Part shown: positions 47,053 to 56,171 of the stretch, one piece after another
How the letters are laid out: every line of letters begins with the position of its first letter
Position numbering within the stretch: position 1 is the first letter of the stretch
Source of the DNA: Bradyrhizobium arachidis
GTDB taxonomy: Bacteria > Pseudomonadota > Alphaproteobacteria > Rhizobiales > Xanthobacteraceae
NCBI RefSeq assembly: GCF_015291705.1
Contig: NZ_CP030050.1
Location: 5,456,001 to 5,520,000, forward strand
Direction: 5' to 3'
DNA length: 64,000 nucleotides
Position numbers and translations under genes: made by a program
Notes under the pieces: model-generated
What the model was told of the DNA's origin: nothing
The model's input: only the letters and a program-made list of their open reading frames with translations
The model's database searches: none

Positions 47053-47218
47053 CGGCCGATGATGTCGTGCGCGCCCGCAGGTGGCGGGCTTTCGCGGCGC
47101 AAGCACATGCCGCGCCGCGAAGGCGACGCGCGCGATGAGTCCTGGAGCGCGTTCAAACTTTCTTCAGACATTTGGGATGAGCTGATGATCCATTTCCATC
47201 AGTCATTGTTGTCCGCGC

Positions 47219-47503
47219 ATGAGTTCGGTCCAGATTCAGTGCACGCGGTGCAAGAGCGTGTTCCGCGATCGCGCCGGGCGGTTGCAGGACGGCTATTCCA
47301 GGCAATGTCCGAGCTGCGAGGTGGTGCTGTTCTTTGCCGAGGACTCCCAGCACCCGTTCATCAAGCGTGCGATGCGGAGCGCGCGCCAGGTCCGCAAGGA
47401 GCTGCGCGAGGCCGAAGCGGCGAGGCTCCTCGCGCCAGAGACGCAAGCGGCGCCGCCACGCTCGTTCGAAGGCCGCAAACGGTCGGCCGGCAGATCGGAT
47501 TAG
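47219..47503 (+). CDS. Zinc-ribbon hypothetical protein
   Basis: A 94-residue protein with an N-terminal MJ0042-type zinc ribbon (CTRC at residues 8-11, CPSC at 30-33), then a basic helix (RAMRSARQVRKELREAEAAR) and a basic tail. Probable nucleic-acid or protein interaction module. The start is the ATG at 47219. Confidence 0.72.
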   Translation: MSSVQIQCTRCKSVFRDRAGRLQDGYSRQCPSCEVVLFFAEDSQHPFIKRAMRSARQVRKELREAEAARLLAPETQAAPPRSFEGRKRSAGRSD

Positions 47504-47555
47504 AAGCCGCCTTGGCGCAGGCGATTTGTCGCAGCCGCACAGCGCAGCAACGACG

Positions 47556-47948
47556 CTACTGGCGTGACCGCTTCCTCGGAAACAGGCGATCGCGGATGTA
47601 GCGGGAGGTCGCGGTCAGGCGGATGCCGCGCGGCTTCTGCCAGGCGGCGCGATCGATCTCGTTCTTGTCGCCGATCGCAAGCCGGCCCTTGGCGTTCTTG
47701 GCGATGAAGATCGCGTCGCTCATCTTGCGGCCGGACCGCTTGTTCCTGGCCGTCACTTCCTTCCAGAGGCTGATCCTGCCGAGCTTGAGCTTGGGCAGCT
47801 CCTCCTTGATCTCCCGCCGGAGGCAGTCCTTGTCGGACTCGCGCGCACGCTTGCGGCCGCCCGGGAACATCCACAGGCCGTCCGATCGCCGTCTGACCAA
47901 CAAAACCTTGCCGCGCTTGGCGGCGACCAGCTTGGAAGACTTCGCCAT
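47556..47948 (-). CDS. NUDIX hydrolase
   Basis: A 130-residue protein with a recognisable Nudix box GGRKRARESDKDCLRREIKE (REIKEEL core). The usual final glycine is replaced by Pro-Lys. An N-terminal strand precedes it (VLLVRRRSDGLWMFPGG). The substrate is unknown; family members hydrolyse nucleoside diphosphate derivatives. Very basic, cytosolic. The start is the ATG at 47948. It converges with the zinc-ribbon gene. Confidence 0.88.
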   Translation of the reverse strand: MAKSSKLVAAKRGKVLLVRRRSDGLWMFPGGRKRARESDKDCLRREIKEELPKLKLGRISLWKEVTARNKRSGRKMSDAIFIAKNAKGRLAIGDKNEIDRAAWQKPRGIRLTATSRYIRDRLFPRKRSRQ

Positions 47949-48057
47949 TACTTTCGTAGACTATTGCAGGCTCACAACCAGAATCTCGCCTATCGTAACT
48001 TGTCTAGCTCGATAGACAAGTTCGGCGGGGACATTGATCACAGCCTTGGCGGGACGC

Positions 48058-49137
48058 TCAGCCCTCGCCCGCCTCCGCCCGGTCCTCGGTCCTGATCCAG
48101 GCCATCATCATCTCCCAGGCGACCGACAGGATGATCGGACCGATGAACAGGCCGACGATGCCGTGGGCAAGCGTGCCGCCGATCACGCCGACGAAGATCA
48201 CGATGGTCGGCGTGGTCAGCCCGCGCCCCATGACGAGCGGCTTCAGCATGGTGTCGATGAAGCCGACCAGGACGAGAAACACGGTGAGCAGCAGCGCCGT
48301 GGTGACGTCCTTGGCGGTCCAGATCCAGATGATGACCGGCAGCAGCACGAGGAAGGCGCCGATCTGCACGATCGAGAGCAGCAGCACGATGAAGGCGAGC
48401 AGGCCAGCGCTCGGCACCGCTGCGAGCTTGAAGCCGATGCCGGCGAGCAGCGCCTGCACGATCGCGACGCCGATCACACCCTGTGCCACGGCGCGGATGG
48501 TCGCGCCCGCGAGCTCGAGGAAATGCTCGCTCTGCTCGGGCACGATGCGAAACAGGAAGCCGCGGCCTGCCGCGACCAGCCGCGGCCCATGCGGAAACAG
48601 GAAGCCCGCCACGAACACCGAGACCAGAAACTGCAGCGTGCCGACGCCGGCATCGCCGGCGAGCGACAATAGCGGTCCCGCCAGCGGCTGGAGATACGGC
48701 GCCACCTCGCGCAGCACTGCGCGGATGTTGTTATAGGCCTGCTCCCAGAGGTCATAGAGCCACGGGCCAACCAGCGGCCAGGATTTGAGCTGCTCCGGCG
48801 CCGACTGGAGCGCGAGATCGCCGGTGCCGAGCTGGCGCGCCAGCTCGCGCACGCCATCCACCGCGCTGATGCCGAGCCAGGTCGCCGGTCCAATGACGAT
48901 GCCGAGCGTGATCAAGGTGAGGATCGCAGCCGCGGTCTTGGGCCGGCCGCCCAGGACTTTGGCGACCCAGCTGAACGCCGGATAGAACGCGACCGCGAGC
49001 ACGCCGCTCCAGGCCAGGATCGGCACGAACGGGCGAATGATCAGGAAGGTCCAGATGATCAGCAGGCCGAGCAGGACGACCCTGATCAGGAGCTGGATGA
49101 TGTCCTCTCCCGTCAGGAGCTGACGGAGACTTTTCAC
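48058..49137 (-). CDS. AI-2E family transporter
   Basis: A 359-residue polytopic membrane protein of the AI-2E/PerM family. Hydrophobic hairpin near the N-terminus (LIRVVLLGLLIIWTFLIIRP), a soluble helical insert (about 110-160) and the C-terminal LTTPTIVIFVGVIGGTLAHG signature. Members export autoinducer-2 or act as Na+/H+ antiporters; the substrate is unknown here. The GTG at 49137 has GGAAGG at good spacing; the GTG at 49143 is also in frame. Confidence 0.88.
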   Translation of the reverse strand: MKSLRQLLTGEDIIQLLIRVVLLGLLIIWTFLIIRPFVPILAWSGVLAVAFYPAFSWVAKVLGGRPKTAAAILTLITLGIVIGPATWLGISAVDGVRELARQLGTGDLALQSAPEQLKSWPLVGPWLYDLWEQAYNNIRAVLREVAPYLQPLAGPLLSLAGDAGVGTLQFLVSVFVAGFLFPHGPRLVAAGRGFLFRIVPEQSEHFLELAGATIRAVAQGVIGVAIVQALLAGIGFKLAAVPSAGLLAFIVLLLSIVQIGAFLVLLPVIIWIWTAKDVTTALLLTVFLVLVGFIDTMLKPLVMGRGLTTPTIVIFVGVIGGTLAHGIVGLFIGPIILSVAWEMMMAWIRTEDRAEAGEG

Positions 49138-49288
49138 GGGCACGACCTTCCTTGCTGCATGAACGCGGGGTTCCGAGATTTGCGCAACCTTGGCGTTATT
49201 GCGAGCCGCGCCACCGGCGTCAAGACAACCGGCCTGTCCCGCGCCCCGGCGATTAGGAACGCATCGGGCCCATCCGCATTCCGGATTG

Positions 49289-49510
49289 ATGGCGCCCCCT
49301 CCCAGACAGCCCGATGCACACGCGGGAATCCACCGCGGCGTCCACTATTCGCTGAGACGGAACGGCGCGCCCGGCTATTGGCGCTACGCCTACGCCATTG
49401 GCGAGAAGGTCCATTCCGGCCGGGTGCAAGGCAGGCTGGCGCTGCTCGCCATCAGGCGCGTGCAGATGCGCATCGATCGGGAGATGCGGAATGGTCAGAC
49501 CAACGACTGA
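49289..49510 (+). CDS. Small hypothetical protein
   Basis: A 73-residue soluble protein (GIHRGVHYSLRRNGAPGYWR, then YAYAIGEKVHSGRVQGRLAL, then a basic helix RRVQMRIDREMRN). The pattern of aromatic strands then a helix resembles a small DUF seen in bradyrhizobia. The start is the ATG at 49289. Confidence 0.58.
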   Translation: MAPPPRQPDAHAGIHRGVHYSLRRNGAPGYWRYAYAIGEKVHSGRVQGRLALLAIRRVQMRIDREMRNGQTND

Positions 49511-49639
49511 GCTTGCGGCGGCATCGGCGCAGCGCGGCTTGGCTAACGCTCGTTAACCGGATTTCCCCGGCCCGGTTTACGCCGCTGCAAATGCCCGTGG
49601 CTACCGTGGGATCGAGGTCCCAAGAAACATTCCGTGCAA

Positions 49640-49864
49640 ATGGCCAACAGCATCTGGACGATCGAAGAATTCACCTGTGCGGGTTGCAGCATGAACTACA
49701 CTGCGACACGCGAGGAGCACGCCGAAGCGCACTCCGGCAGCTTCAAATGCAGCATCTGCAGCGGCGTTGTGCACAGCTGGTCCGGCAAGCATCACTTCTT
49801 CGGCTGGCAAGCCGTGAAGACCAAGCCCCCCGTGTTCGGACGGCGCTGGGCCGGCGTTGCGTGA
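49640..49864 (+). CDS. Small zinc-ribbon protein
   Basis: A 74-residue product MANSIWTIEEFTCAGCSMNY with CAGC and CSIC metal-binding pairs followed by a Trp/His-rich segment (VHSWSGKHHFFGWQAVK). A GTG two codons upstream (49634) is an alternative start. Probably a zinc-binding adaptor; function unknown. Confidence 0.7.
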   Translation: MANSIWTIEEFTCAGCSMNYTATREEHAEAHSGSFKCSICSGVVHSWSGKHHFFGWQAVKTKPPVFGRRWAGVA

Positions 49865-50006
49865 TAGCTGCCGGCGATGGTCTCGTAGCCCGCTCCTCCT
49901 GCCGCGAAAGCTCCACACTCCCTCATAACGGCCTGCGCGAACTGCGGCTTCTGCTACTCTGCGGCACGGGTTAGATTCCCCTTCCCGCAACTGAAGCCGA
50001 TCCGCA

Positions 50007-52052
50007 ATGACCGCTCCCTTCGTTCCCCAGATCGCCCTCTACCGCAACTGGCTCGCCACGCAGCGCGGCCTCACCTTCGCGAGCTATGAGGAGATGCGGC
50101 AGTGGTCGGTGCGCGATCTCGATGCGTTCTGGCGCAGCATCTGGGACTATTACGACCTGCAATCGCCGAGCCCGTTCCAGGCCGTGATCGCCGAACGCAA
50201 GATGCCAGGCGCGGTCTGGTTTCCCGGCGCGCAGGTCAACTACGCGCGGCAGGTGTTCCGGCATGTCGAGGCGGCCAACGCCGCCGGCCTGCCCGCGATC
50301 GTCAGCAGTGGCGAGGACGGCAACCTCACAGAAACGAGCTGGCTAGAGCTGCGGCGCAAGGCGGCTGCGCTCGCGCTGCATCTGAAGGAAAAAGGCATCA
50401 AGCCGGGTGATCGCGTCGCGGCCTACCTTCCCAACATCCCCGAGACCATCATCGCGTTTCTCGCCAGCGCGAGCATCGGCGCGGTCTGGAGTGTCTGCGC
50501 GCCCGACATGGCCGCGCCCGCCGTCATCGACCGATTCAAGCAGATCGAGCCGAAGGTGCTGATCGCCTGCGATGCCGTCACCTATGCCGGGCGGCGGCAC
50601 GACCGGCGCGATGTGGTGGCCGAGCTGCGGCGATCGCTGCCGACCGTCGAGCACGTGATCCTGCACAGCGAGGCCGCTGCTGGTGCCGCTGACGCCCTGC
50701 TGTCCGATATTCTCGCAAGGACGGGCGCGGCGGTCGAAGCGTTCGAGCCGATGTGGCTGCCGTTCGATCATCCGCTCTGGATCGTCTACTCCAGCGGCAC
50801 CACCGGCCTGCCGAAACCGATCGTGCACGGTCATGGCGGCATCGTCATCGTGGTGCTGGCGCTGCTCGGCCTGCACAACGACGTCGGCTGCTCCTACCAC
50901 GAGAATTCTTTCGGCGAGCGCTATCACTGGTACTCTTCGACCGGCTGGATCATGTGGAACAGTCAGGTTGGCGGCCTGCTCAGCGGCACCACCTGCTGCA
51001 TTTTCGACGGCAGCCCTGGCGGGACCAAGGACAAGCCGGACTCGGCCACGCTGTGGCGCTTCGTGGCGCAGTCGAAAGCGACCTTCTTCGGCGCTGGCGC
51101 TGCGTTCTTCGCCAATTGCGCCAAGGCCGAGATCGATCTTGCCGCCGCCGGCGATCTGTTGCGGCTGCGCTGCCTCGGCTCGACCGGCTCGCCGCTGAGC
51201 GCCGATACGCAGGCCTGGTTCAACGACCGCTTCGCGGCGCTGTCGAAGATCAACGGCAGCAAGGCACAGGCCGACATCTGGTGGGCCAACATCTCCGGCG
51301 GCACCGATTTCGCCGGCGCCTTCATCGGCGGCAACCGCGAATTGCCGCAGACGCCGGGCGCGATGCAGTGCCGCCTGCTGGGCGCTGCGGTCGAAGCCTT
51401 CAGCGAACAGGGCCACGCCGTCACGGATGAGGTCGGCGAGCTCGTCTGCACCGAGCCGATGCCGTCGATGCCGCTCTATTTCTGGAACGACAAGGACGGT
51501 GCGCGCTATCGCTCCAGCTATTTCGAGACCTATCCGGACAATTTCGACGACAGTGGCCGCGGGCCGGTGTGGCGGCACGGCGACTGGCTCAAGGTCAATC
51601 CGGACGGCTCCTGCATCATCTACGGCCGCAGCGATGCGACGATCAACCGACACGGCTTGCGCATGGGCACCAGCGAGCTCTACTCCGCGATCGAGGCGCT
51701 GCCCGAAGTGCTCGATAGCCTCGTCGTCGACCTCGAATATCTCGGCCGCGACAGCTACATGCCGCTGTTCGTCGTGCTGCGCGAAGGAACAGCGTTCGAC
51801 AGCGCGATGCAGGCCAAGATCAACAAGGCAATCGAAGCCAGTCTTTCCCGGCGCTTCCTTCCGAACGAGATCTTTGCCGTCGCCGAGATCCCGCGCACGC
51901 TCTCCGGCAAGAAGCAGGAGCTGCCGATCAAGAAGCTGCTGCTCGGCCAGCCCGTCGAGAAAGTCATCAACAAGGAGGCGATGGCCAATCCCGCCTGCCT
52001 CGACTGGTATCTGGAACTCGCGCGCAAATATCTCGCGCGGACCATGGCATAA
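50007..52052 (+). CDS. aacS: Acetoacetyl-CoA synthetase
   Basis: A 681-residue adenylate-forming ligase that activates acetoacetate with ATP and CoA, used in ketone-body and polyhydroxybutyrate turnover. An acetyl-CoA-synthetase-type N-terminal extension is present. The AMP-binding P-loop IVYSSGTTGLPKPIVH lies near residue 262. YGRSDATINRHGLRMGTSEL and the C-terminal RTLSGKKQELPIKKLL supply the catalytic lysine region. It is single-gene, followed by the dispersed repeat. Confidence 0.93.
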   Translation: MTAPFVPQIALYRNWLATQRGLTFASYEEMRQWSVRDLDAFWRSIWDYYDLQSPSPFQAVIAERKMPGAVWFPGAQVNYARQVFRHVEAANAAGLPAIVSSGEDGNLTETSWLELRRKAAALALHLKEKGIKPGDRVAAYLPNIPETIIAFLASASIGAVWSVCAPDMAAPAVIDRFKQIEPKVLIACDAVTYAGRRHDRRDVVAELRRSLPTVEHVILHSEAAAGAADALLSDILARTGAAVEAFEPMWLPFDHPLWIVYSSGTTGLPKPIVHGHGGIVIVVLALLGLHNDVGCSYHENSFGERYHWYSSTGWIMWNSQVGGLLSGTTCCIFDGSPGGTKDKPDSATLWRFVAQSKATFFGAGAAFFANCAKAEIDLAAAGDLLRLRCLGSTGSPLSADTQAWFNDRFAALSKINGSKAQADIWWANISGGTDFAGAFIGGNRELPQTPGAMQCRLLGAAVEAFSEQGHAVTDEVGELVCTEPMPSMPLYFWNDKDGARYRSSYFETYPDNFDDSGRGPVWRHGDWLKVNPDGSCIIYGRSDATINRHGLRMGTSELYSAIEALPEVLDSLVVDLEYLGRDSYMPLFVVLREGTAFDSAMQAKINKAIEASLSRRFLPNEIFAVAEIPRTLSGKKQELPIKKLLLGQPVEKVINKEAMANPACLDWYLELARKYLARTMA

Positions 52053-52058
52053 GCCGCC

Positions 52059-52160
52059 TGAAGCGCGATGAGATCAGGATAAATCGTCATCGCGCTTGAG
52101 CTTGTAGTCGACGCATGATCGTTTCGGAAACCGCTGCGCAATTTTCCGGATCATGCTTTA
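52059..52160 (-). repeat. Dispersed repeat, copy C (inverted)
   Basis: Same layout and orientation as copy B, about 85 percent similar by eye. The last three bases (TTA at 52158-52160) are the stop codon of the small exported-protein gene on the minus strand. Confidence 0.88.
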
Positions 52161-52370
52161 ACCGCCGCCGAAGTTGGACGGATCCAAATTCCTGTTCTCC
52201 GATGGCGGGATCGGCGGATAGCCGGGAAACTTGTACCAGCCTGGCGGCACGGGCGCGTCCTCGGCCGGACGAACCACGACATGATGGCGCGGGTAGGCGT
52301 GACGGACCGGCGCGGCAACAGCCGGCGCGCCGGTTGCGATCACGAGAATCAGGACCAGGACAGAGCGCAT
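52158..52370 (-). CDS. Small exported proline-rich protein
   Basis: A 70-residue product with a signal peptide (MRSVLVLILVIATGAPAVAA) and a His/Pro/Tyr-rich mature part ending SNFGGG. Similar in plan to the gene at 40141-40374. Its stop codon is supplied by repeat copy C. Confidence 0.6.
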   Translation of the reverse strand: MRSVLVLILVIATGAPAVAAPVRHAYPRHHVVVRPAEDAPVPPGWYKFPGYPPIPPSENRNLDPSNFGGG

Positions 52371-52549
52371 TGAACCGTGCTCCAGACGTCCACCCGCAAT
52401 GTCATGTAGTGCGGACCACGCTGCACCCCACGCCTCCGTGGCTCACGATCGGTCACATCGACGGCATCGACCGTGCCGCCGGTCCGAAAGATCCGCCCAA
52501 TTGCGCCGACTGCATTTGGAGTCCGTTCACCGATCGCCGCTAGATCAGG

Positions 52550-52879
52550 ATGAACTCTCCGCAACCAGTGTTTGCCATGGCCGACCTCAACGCCGTCCTC
52601 ACCAGGCTCAACGACCGCCTGCTCCGCCTCGAGGGCGAGCTGTTCGTGCTGCGCTCGCTGGCGCGCGCGACGCTGACGGCAGGCGACGACCACGCCGCGC
52701 GCATGCGCAAGCTGGTCGAGGCCGCCAAGGTCGCGCTCGACGACGAGGCGAAACGCGAGCTCGACAAGCCGACGCGCAAATATGTCGATGCAGCCACCGC
52801 ATTGGTGGAGGAATTGCTGGTCGAGCCGACCCCGGCACGGCCGCTGTTCACCGTCATCGACGGCGGTCGGCGCGACTAA
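52550..52879 (+). CDS. Hypothetical helical protein
   Basis: A 109-residue soluble protein, mostly helical (LNAVLTRLNDRLLRLEGELF, MRKLVEAAKVALDDEAKREL, KYVDAATALVEELL). It is not recognised. The ATG at 52550 is used; an ATG at 52577 (MADLNAVLTRL) is also plausible. It converges with the gene at 52884. Confidence 0.6.
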   Translation: MNSPQPVFAMADLNAVLTRLNDRLLRLEGELFVLRSLARATLTAGDDHAARMRKLVEAAKVALDDEAKRELDKPTRKYVDAATALVEELLVEPTPARPLFTVIDGGRRD

Positions 52880-52883
52880 TCCG

Positions 52884-53120
52884 TCAGAATGGCTGGCGGC
52901 CGCCCGATGTGGCGGAATCCCCGGCCTTCAGCCGGCTGAGACCCGCCTCGATGACGGCGATCTCCTCGTCGATCTTTTCGATCGGCCGGCTGAAATCGTA
53001 GCCCGACCTACTCTTCAGATCGACCGCAAGCCGCTGCCTGTGCATCATGAGTTCGTCGAGCCCACGGCGGTTCTTCAGCCGCACATAGGCGTCCACGATC
53101 TGCTCAATTGCGCTCGGCAT
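52884..53120 (-). CDS. Small hypothetical protein (MPSAIEQIVDAY type)
   Basis: A 78-residue all-helical protein (MPSAIEQIVDAYVRLKNRRG, HRQRLAVDLKSRSGYDFS, IEKIDEEIAVIEAGLSRLK). It has a pattern I associate with repeated small bradyrhizobial genes of unknown function. The start is the ATG at 53120. Confidence 0.62.
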   Translation of the reverse strand: MPSAIEQIVDAYVRLKNRRGLDELMMHRQRLAVDLKSRSGYDFSRPIEKIDEEIAVIEAGLSRLKAGDSATSGGRQPF

Positions 53121-53457
53121 GAAATCGGTCCCGGCAAAAATGCCAGCGCGGCGCACCCACGCCGGCGGGACATTCTTGGTGTCGCGGTACGCAATACAAA
53201 TCCGCGACGGATTCGTCGATACGACAGCCAGGTTGAAAACGTGTTACCGTCGTGTGATTTCGTGATGCACGGCATGAAAAAGCCGCTGGCGATAACGCCA
53301 GCGGCTTAAGCCGGGTTCGAAAAGGGCTTCGGATTGAAATGCAGCCAGCCCCGGTGGACGCTAGTCTAGCGGCACACTGGATGGCCTTCTGTCTGAAAAG
53401 AAACACAGGAACCGGCGCATCCGCATTTGCCGTCCGATCGTGGCCGCGCGGCAACGC
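53121..53457. other. Spacer with a strong minus-strand terminator
   Basis: Apart from the terminator at 53276-53306 nothing is recognised; the region before it may hold the promoter of the gene at 52884. Confidence 0.5.
53276..53306 (-). terminator. Rho-independent terminator
   Basis: AGCCGCTGGCG at 53281-53291 pairs with CGCCAGCGGCT at 53296-53306 around ATAA. On the minus strand it is followed by a T-run (53280-53276). It ends the transcript of the small exported-protein gene at 53458. Confidence 0.9.
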
Positions 53458-53742
53458 TTAATCGACCACGCAAAAATACTTGCGCGGCCATTTGCGATAG
53501 GCGCTGTAGCGGTAATACGGCCGGTAGGCGTAGCCGCGATAGATCGCCGGCGGCTCCTCGCCGTAATAGGCGCCGTGGTAGAAATTATAGGGCACCCCTT
53601 CGGGGCAACGATAAACGTCCCAAGTCGGACCGATGAACGGCGCGACCCCGATTTCGGGCGGTATCGCCGGGTATGTCCCACCGGCCTGCACCGGAGCCGC
53701 CACGATCAGTGCGGCGAGAACAACAAACCACGCGCTTCGCAT
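53458..53742 (-). CDS. Small exported tyrosine-rich protein
   Basis: A 94-residue protein with a signal peptide (MRSAWFVVLAALIVAAPVQA). The mature part is rich in Tyr/Pro/Gly (YHGAYYGEEPPAIYRGYAYR), with two cysteines (YRCPEG, KYFCVVD). Periplasmic or surface; function unknown. The start is the ATG at 53742. Confidence 0.68.
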   Translation of the reverse strand: MRSAWFVVLAALIVAAPVQAGGTYPAIPPEIGVAPFIGPTWDVYRCPEGVPYNFYHGAYYGEEPPAIYRGYAYRPYYRYSAYRKWPRKYFCVVD

Positions 53743-53946
53743 TCGCTCGCTCCTGGCCCTCGAAAGTGCGCCCATCGAAACGCGCCAATGGAAACACCGG
53801 CGCGGACGGCCGCGCAATCGCCGAGTTCGGCGCAGCCCCCGGCCGACGCATTGTTGATAACCGGCCGTAACGCCTCGTGGGTGGTGACAGGATGCTCCAG
53901 CGTGTTATCGGGAGTGTGACGCAGTTGCGAGAGAGATCGGACACCC

Positions 53947-54534
53947 ATGCGCATTACCCTTGTCGGCTCCCGCCATTTCGGCGTGACCACCCTGAACATG
54001 CTCCGGGAGCACGGCGTTGGGGTCGTCCGGGTCGTGGTAGCCGACGCCGAGGACCGCCTCGCCGCAGCCGCCAAGGCGGCCGGGATCGAGGTGGCGGTGC
54101 AGGCCAATCCGAAGCTGGTGGTCGCCTCCGAGATCGCCCCCGACACCGACCTGATCATCACCGCGCACAGCCATGCCCGGATCGGCAAGGACGCCCTCGC
54201 TGCGTCGAAGCTGGGCGGAATCGGCTATCACCCCTCGCTGCTGCCGCGACATCGCGGCAAGGCCGCAGTGGAATGGACCATCAAGGAGGGCGATCCGGTC
54301 GCCGGCGGCACGATCTATCATCTCGCCGACCGCATGGACGCCGGCGCCATCGCCGCCCAGGACTGGTGCTTCGTGAAAAAGGGCGAGACTGCCCGCGAGC
54401 TCTGGGAGCGCGCCCTCGCCCCCCTGGGCCTCAAGCTGCTGGCCGACGTGATCGACTATGCCAAGGTCCACAAGGCGCTGCCGGCGAAAGTCCAGGACGA
54501 GCAGTTCGCGACCTCGGCACCAAGCCTTTCCTAA
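53947..54534 (+). CDS. Stand-alone formyltransferase-domain protein
   Basis: A 195-residue protein with only the formyl-transferase catalytic domain. The N-terminal strand is MRITLVGSRHFGVTTLNMLR. The folate-site motif is GYHPSLLPRHRGKAAVEW (catalytic His), and LADRMDAG supplies the acidic residue. It lacks the C-terminal tRNA-binding domain of Fmt. Likely transfers a formyl group from formyl-tetrahydrofolate to a small substrate, possibly an amino sugar or amine; the substrate is unknown. Confidence 0.86.
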   Translation: MRITLVGSRHFGVTTLNMLREHGVGVVRVVVADAEDRLAAAAKAAGIEVAVQANPKLVVASEIAPDTDLIITAHSHARIGKDALAASKLGGIGYHPSLLPRHRGKAAVEWTIKEGDPVAGGTIYHLADRMDAGAIAAQDWCFVKKGETARELWERALAPLGLKLLADVIDYAKVHKALPAKVQDEQFATSAPSLS

Positions 54535-54733
54535 ATCCCCGCCCCTGAGTCTCTCGCCTCACGTTTACAATTAACGTGAGGTCGCATTGATTTTGCTTCG
54601 AAAATTGGAGCCGGAAACGCAAATAAACTATTGTTTCCACAGGAACAATTTTCGCTTTGGCATTGCAACAAATTTCCGTCACATTTCGTCCGAATAAGCG
54701 TCAGCATCTCAGACATGTTCAAGGACGGAATTC

Positions 54734-55084
54734 ATGCGTTTTGGTCGCATCGCGGCGTTCTGTGCCGCTTCAGTTGTCGCCGGCACCCTCGCCGCTCCCG
54801 CTTTCGCCCAGAGCCCCTATGACGGCAACTGGCATGTCACCATCGTGACCAAGACCGGCTCCTGCGAGCCCACCGCAAGCTCCATGCTCACCGTTGCCGA
54901 CGGCAAGATCACCGCGCCCGGCGCTAACGTTTCCGGCACCATCGGCAGTGGGGGACTTGTGAAAGTTTCGATCAATGGTGCATATGCCAACGGTCAACTC
55001 AACGGCAACGCCGGATCGGGGAAGTGGAATGGAGCATCTGCAGGCATACCGTGCAGCGGGCGGTGGGAAGCATCGCGCCAATAA
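54734..55084 (+). CDS. Small secreted beta-rich protein
   Basis: A 116-residue product with a signal peptide (IAAFCAASVVAGTLAAPAFA). The mature part opens SPYDGNWHVTIVTKTGSC and contains three glycine-rich strand repeats and two cysteines. It looks like a small lipocalin-like periplasmic protein. The following gene overlaps its 3' end in another frame. Confidence 0.75.
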   Translation: MRFGRIAAFCAASVVAGTLAAPAFAQSPYDGNWHVTIVTKTGSCEPTASSMLTVADGKITAPGANVSGTIGSGGLVKVSINGAYANGQLNGNAGSGKWNGASAGIPCSGRWEASRQ

Positions 55085-55574
55085 ACCTATCGAGGCTCGC
55101 GCCCGAAACCGGCGGCTGCTGATCGCGGCCGCCGTTTTGTTTGCGGCAGGGCTGGCCAATTCTGAAGGCAAGGCCCAGTCCAGCCCGTTTGCTTCGCTGG
55201 CGGGGACGTGGAGCGGTGGTGGCACCGTCACGCTGGACGACGGCTCGACCGAGCGGATCCGCTGCCGGGCCAAATACGCCCCGATCGGCCCCACCATGGA
55301 GATGTCGCTGACCTGCGCCAGCGACGCCTACAAGTTCAACCTCGGCGCCAACGTGAGGGCTGAAGGCGGCGCCATCGCCGGCAGCTGGTCCGAGGCCAGC
55401 CGCAACATCTCGGGATCGCTGCAGGGCCGTGGCGCCGGCGGCAATTACGAGCTGGTCGCCTCCACCGCCGGCTTCAACGCCAACATCTCGCTGAAGACGA
55501 GTGGCAACAAGCAGAACGTCGCGATGCGCGCCGACAGCCAGTTCCGCGGCGCCAACATCTCGCTGTCGAAGTAA
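55029..55574 (+). CDS. Secreted hypothetical protein
   Basis: A 181-residue protein. The start ATG at 55029 lies inside the 3' part of the preceding gene behind GGGGAAG, suggesting coupling. A basic N-terminus and a signal segment (LLIAAAVLFAAGLANSEGKA) precede a beta-rich domain (SLAGTWSGGGTVTLDDGSTE, then MEMSLTCASD). Function unknown. Confidence 0.72.
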   Translation: MEHLQAYRAAGGGKHRANKPIEARARNRRLLIAAAVLFAAGLANSEGKAQSSPFASLAGTWSGGGTVTLDDGSTERIRCRAKYAPIGPTMEMSLTCASDAYKFNLGANVRAEGGAIAGSWSEASRNISGSLQGRGAGGNYELVASTAGFNANISLKTSGNKQNVAMRADSQFRGANISLSK

Positions 55575-55594
55575 GACAATCAGTGACACGACAA

Positions 55595-55627
55595 TCGACC
55601 CGGCGTCGGCGCCGGGTCGATTTTTTT
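55595..55627 (+). terminator. Rho-independent terminator
   Basis: TCGACCCGGC at 55595-55604 pairs with GCCGGGTCGA at 55611-55620, then seven T. It ends the two secreted-protein genes on the plus strand and touches the stop codon of ridA-like on the minus strand. Confidence 0.93.
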
Positions 55628-56024
55628 ATGCGACAGGCACGAACGCGGTGACCTCGATCTCGACCTTGGCGCGCTCGTCGACGAGACCTCCGATATAGAG
55701 CAGCGTCGAGGGCGGGAAATTGCGCCCGAGCGTTTCCTTCCAGGCCGCGCCGATGCCGGCGCCAGCAGCCTCATATTCGCTGCGGCTGGTCAGGTACCAG
55801 GTCAAGCGGACGATGTGCTCAGGACCGGCGCCGGCCTCACCCAAAAGCTTGATGATCCGCTTCAGCGCGGTCGCAACCTGCGCCGCCATGTCAGGCACGT
55901 AGTTGCCGGCCTCGTCGCCGCCGGTTTGCCCGGCAAGCACTACCCAGCGGCCCGGCCCCTCCACCTCAACGCCATGAGAAAAGCCGCGCGGTTTTTTCCA
56001 TTCGGCCGGCTGCAAGATACGCAT
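55626..56024 (-). CDS. RidA/YjgF family protein
   Basis: A 132-residue trimeric-type enamine/imine deaminase relative. Visible features are WVVLAGQTGGDEAGNYVPD, AQVATALKRIIKLLGEAG and the C-terminal TLLYIGGLVDERAKVEIEVT. The usual catalytic arginine position corresponds to the HIVRLTWYLTSR segment and needs an alignment to confirm. Cytosolic. Confidence 0.87.
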   Translation of the reverse strand: MRILQPAEWKKPRGFSHGVEVEGPGRWVVLAGQTGGDEAGNYVPDMAAQVATALKRIIKLLGEAGAGPEHIVRLTWYLTSRSEYEAAGAGIGAAWKETLGRNFPPSTLLYIGGLVDERAKVEIEVTAFVPVA

Positions 56025-56171
56025 GAGCGATATTCTCCCGTTTTTTGTCGTTGTTCACCCAAGCCTTAGCACGCCATCCTGCATCGCTGCATCCGCAGAT
56101 TTGGGCGTTGCAAACGGTGCCGATGTCGCCGATACCGGCCGTCCCCTCACGTTCGATCTCCCACGCCGCCG

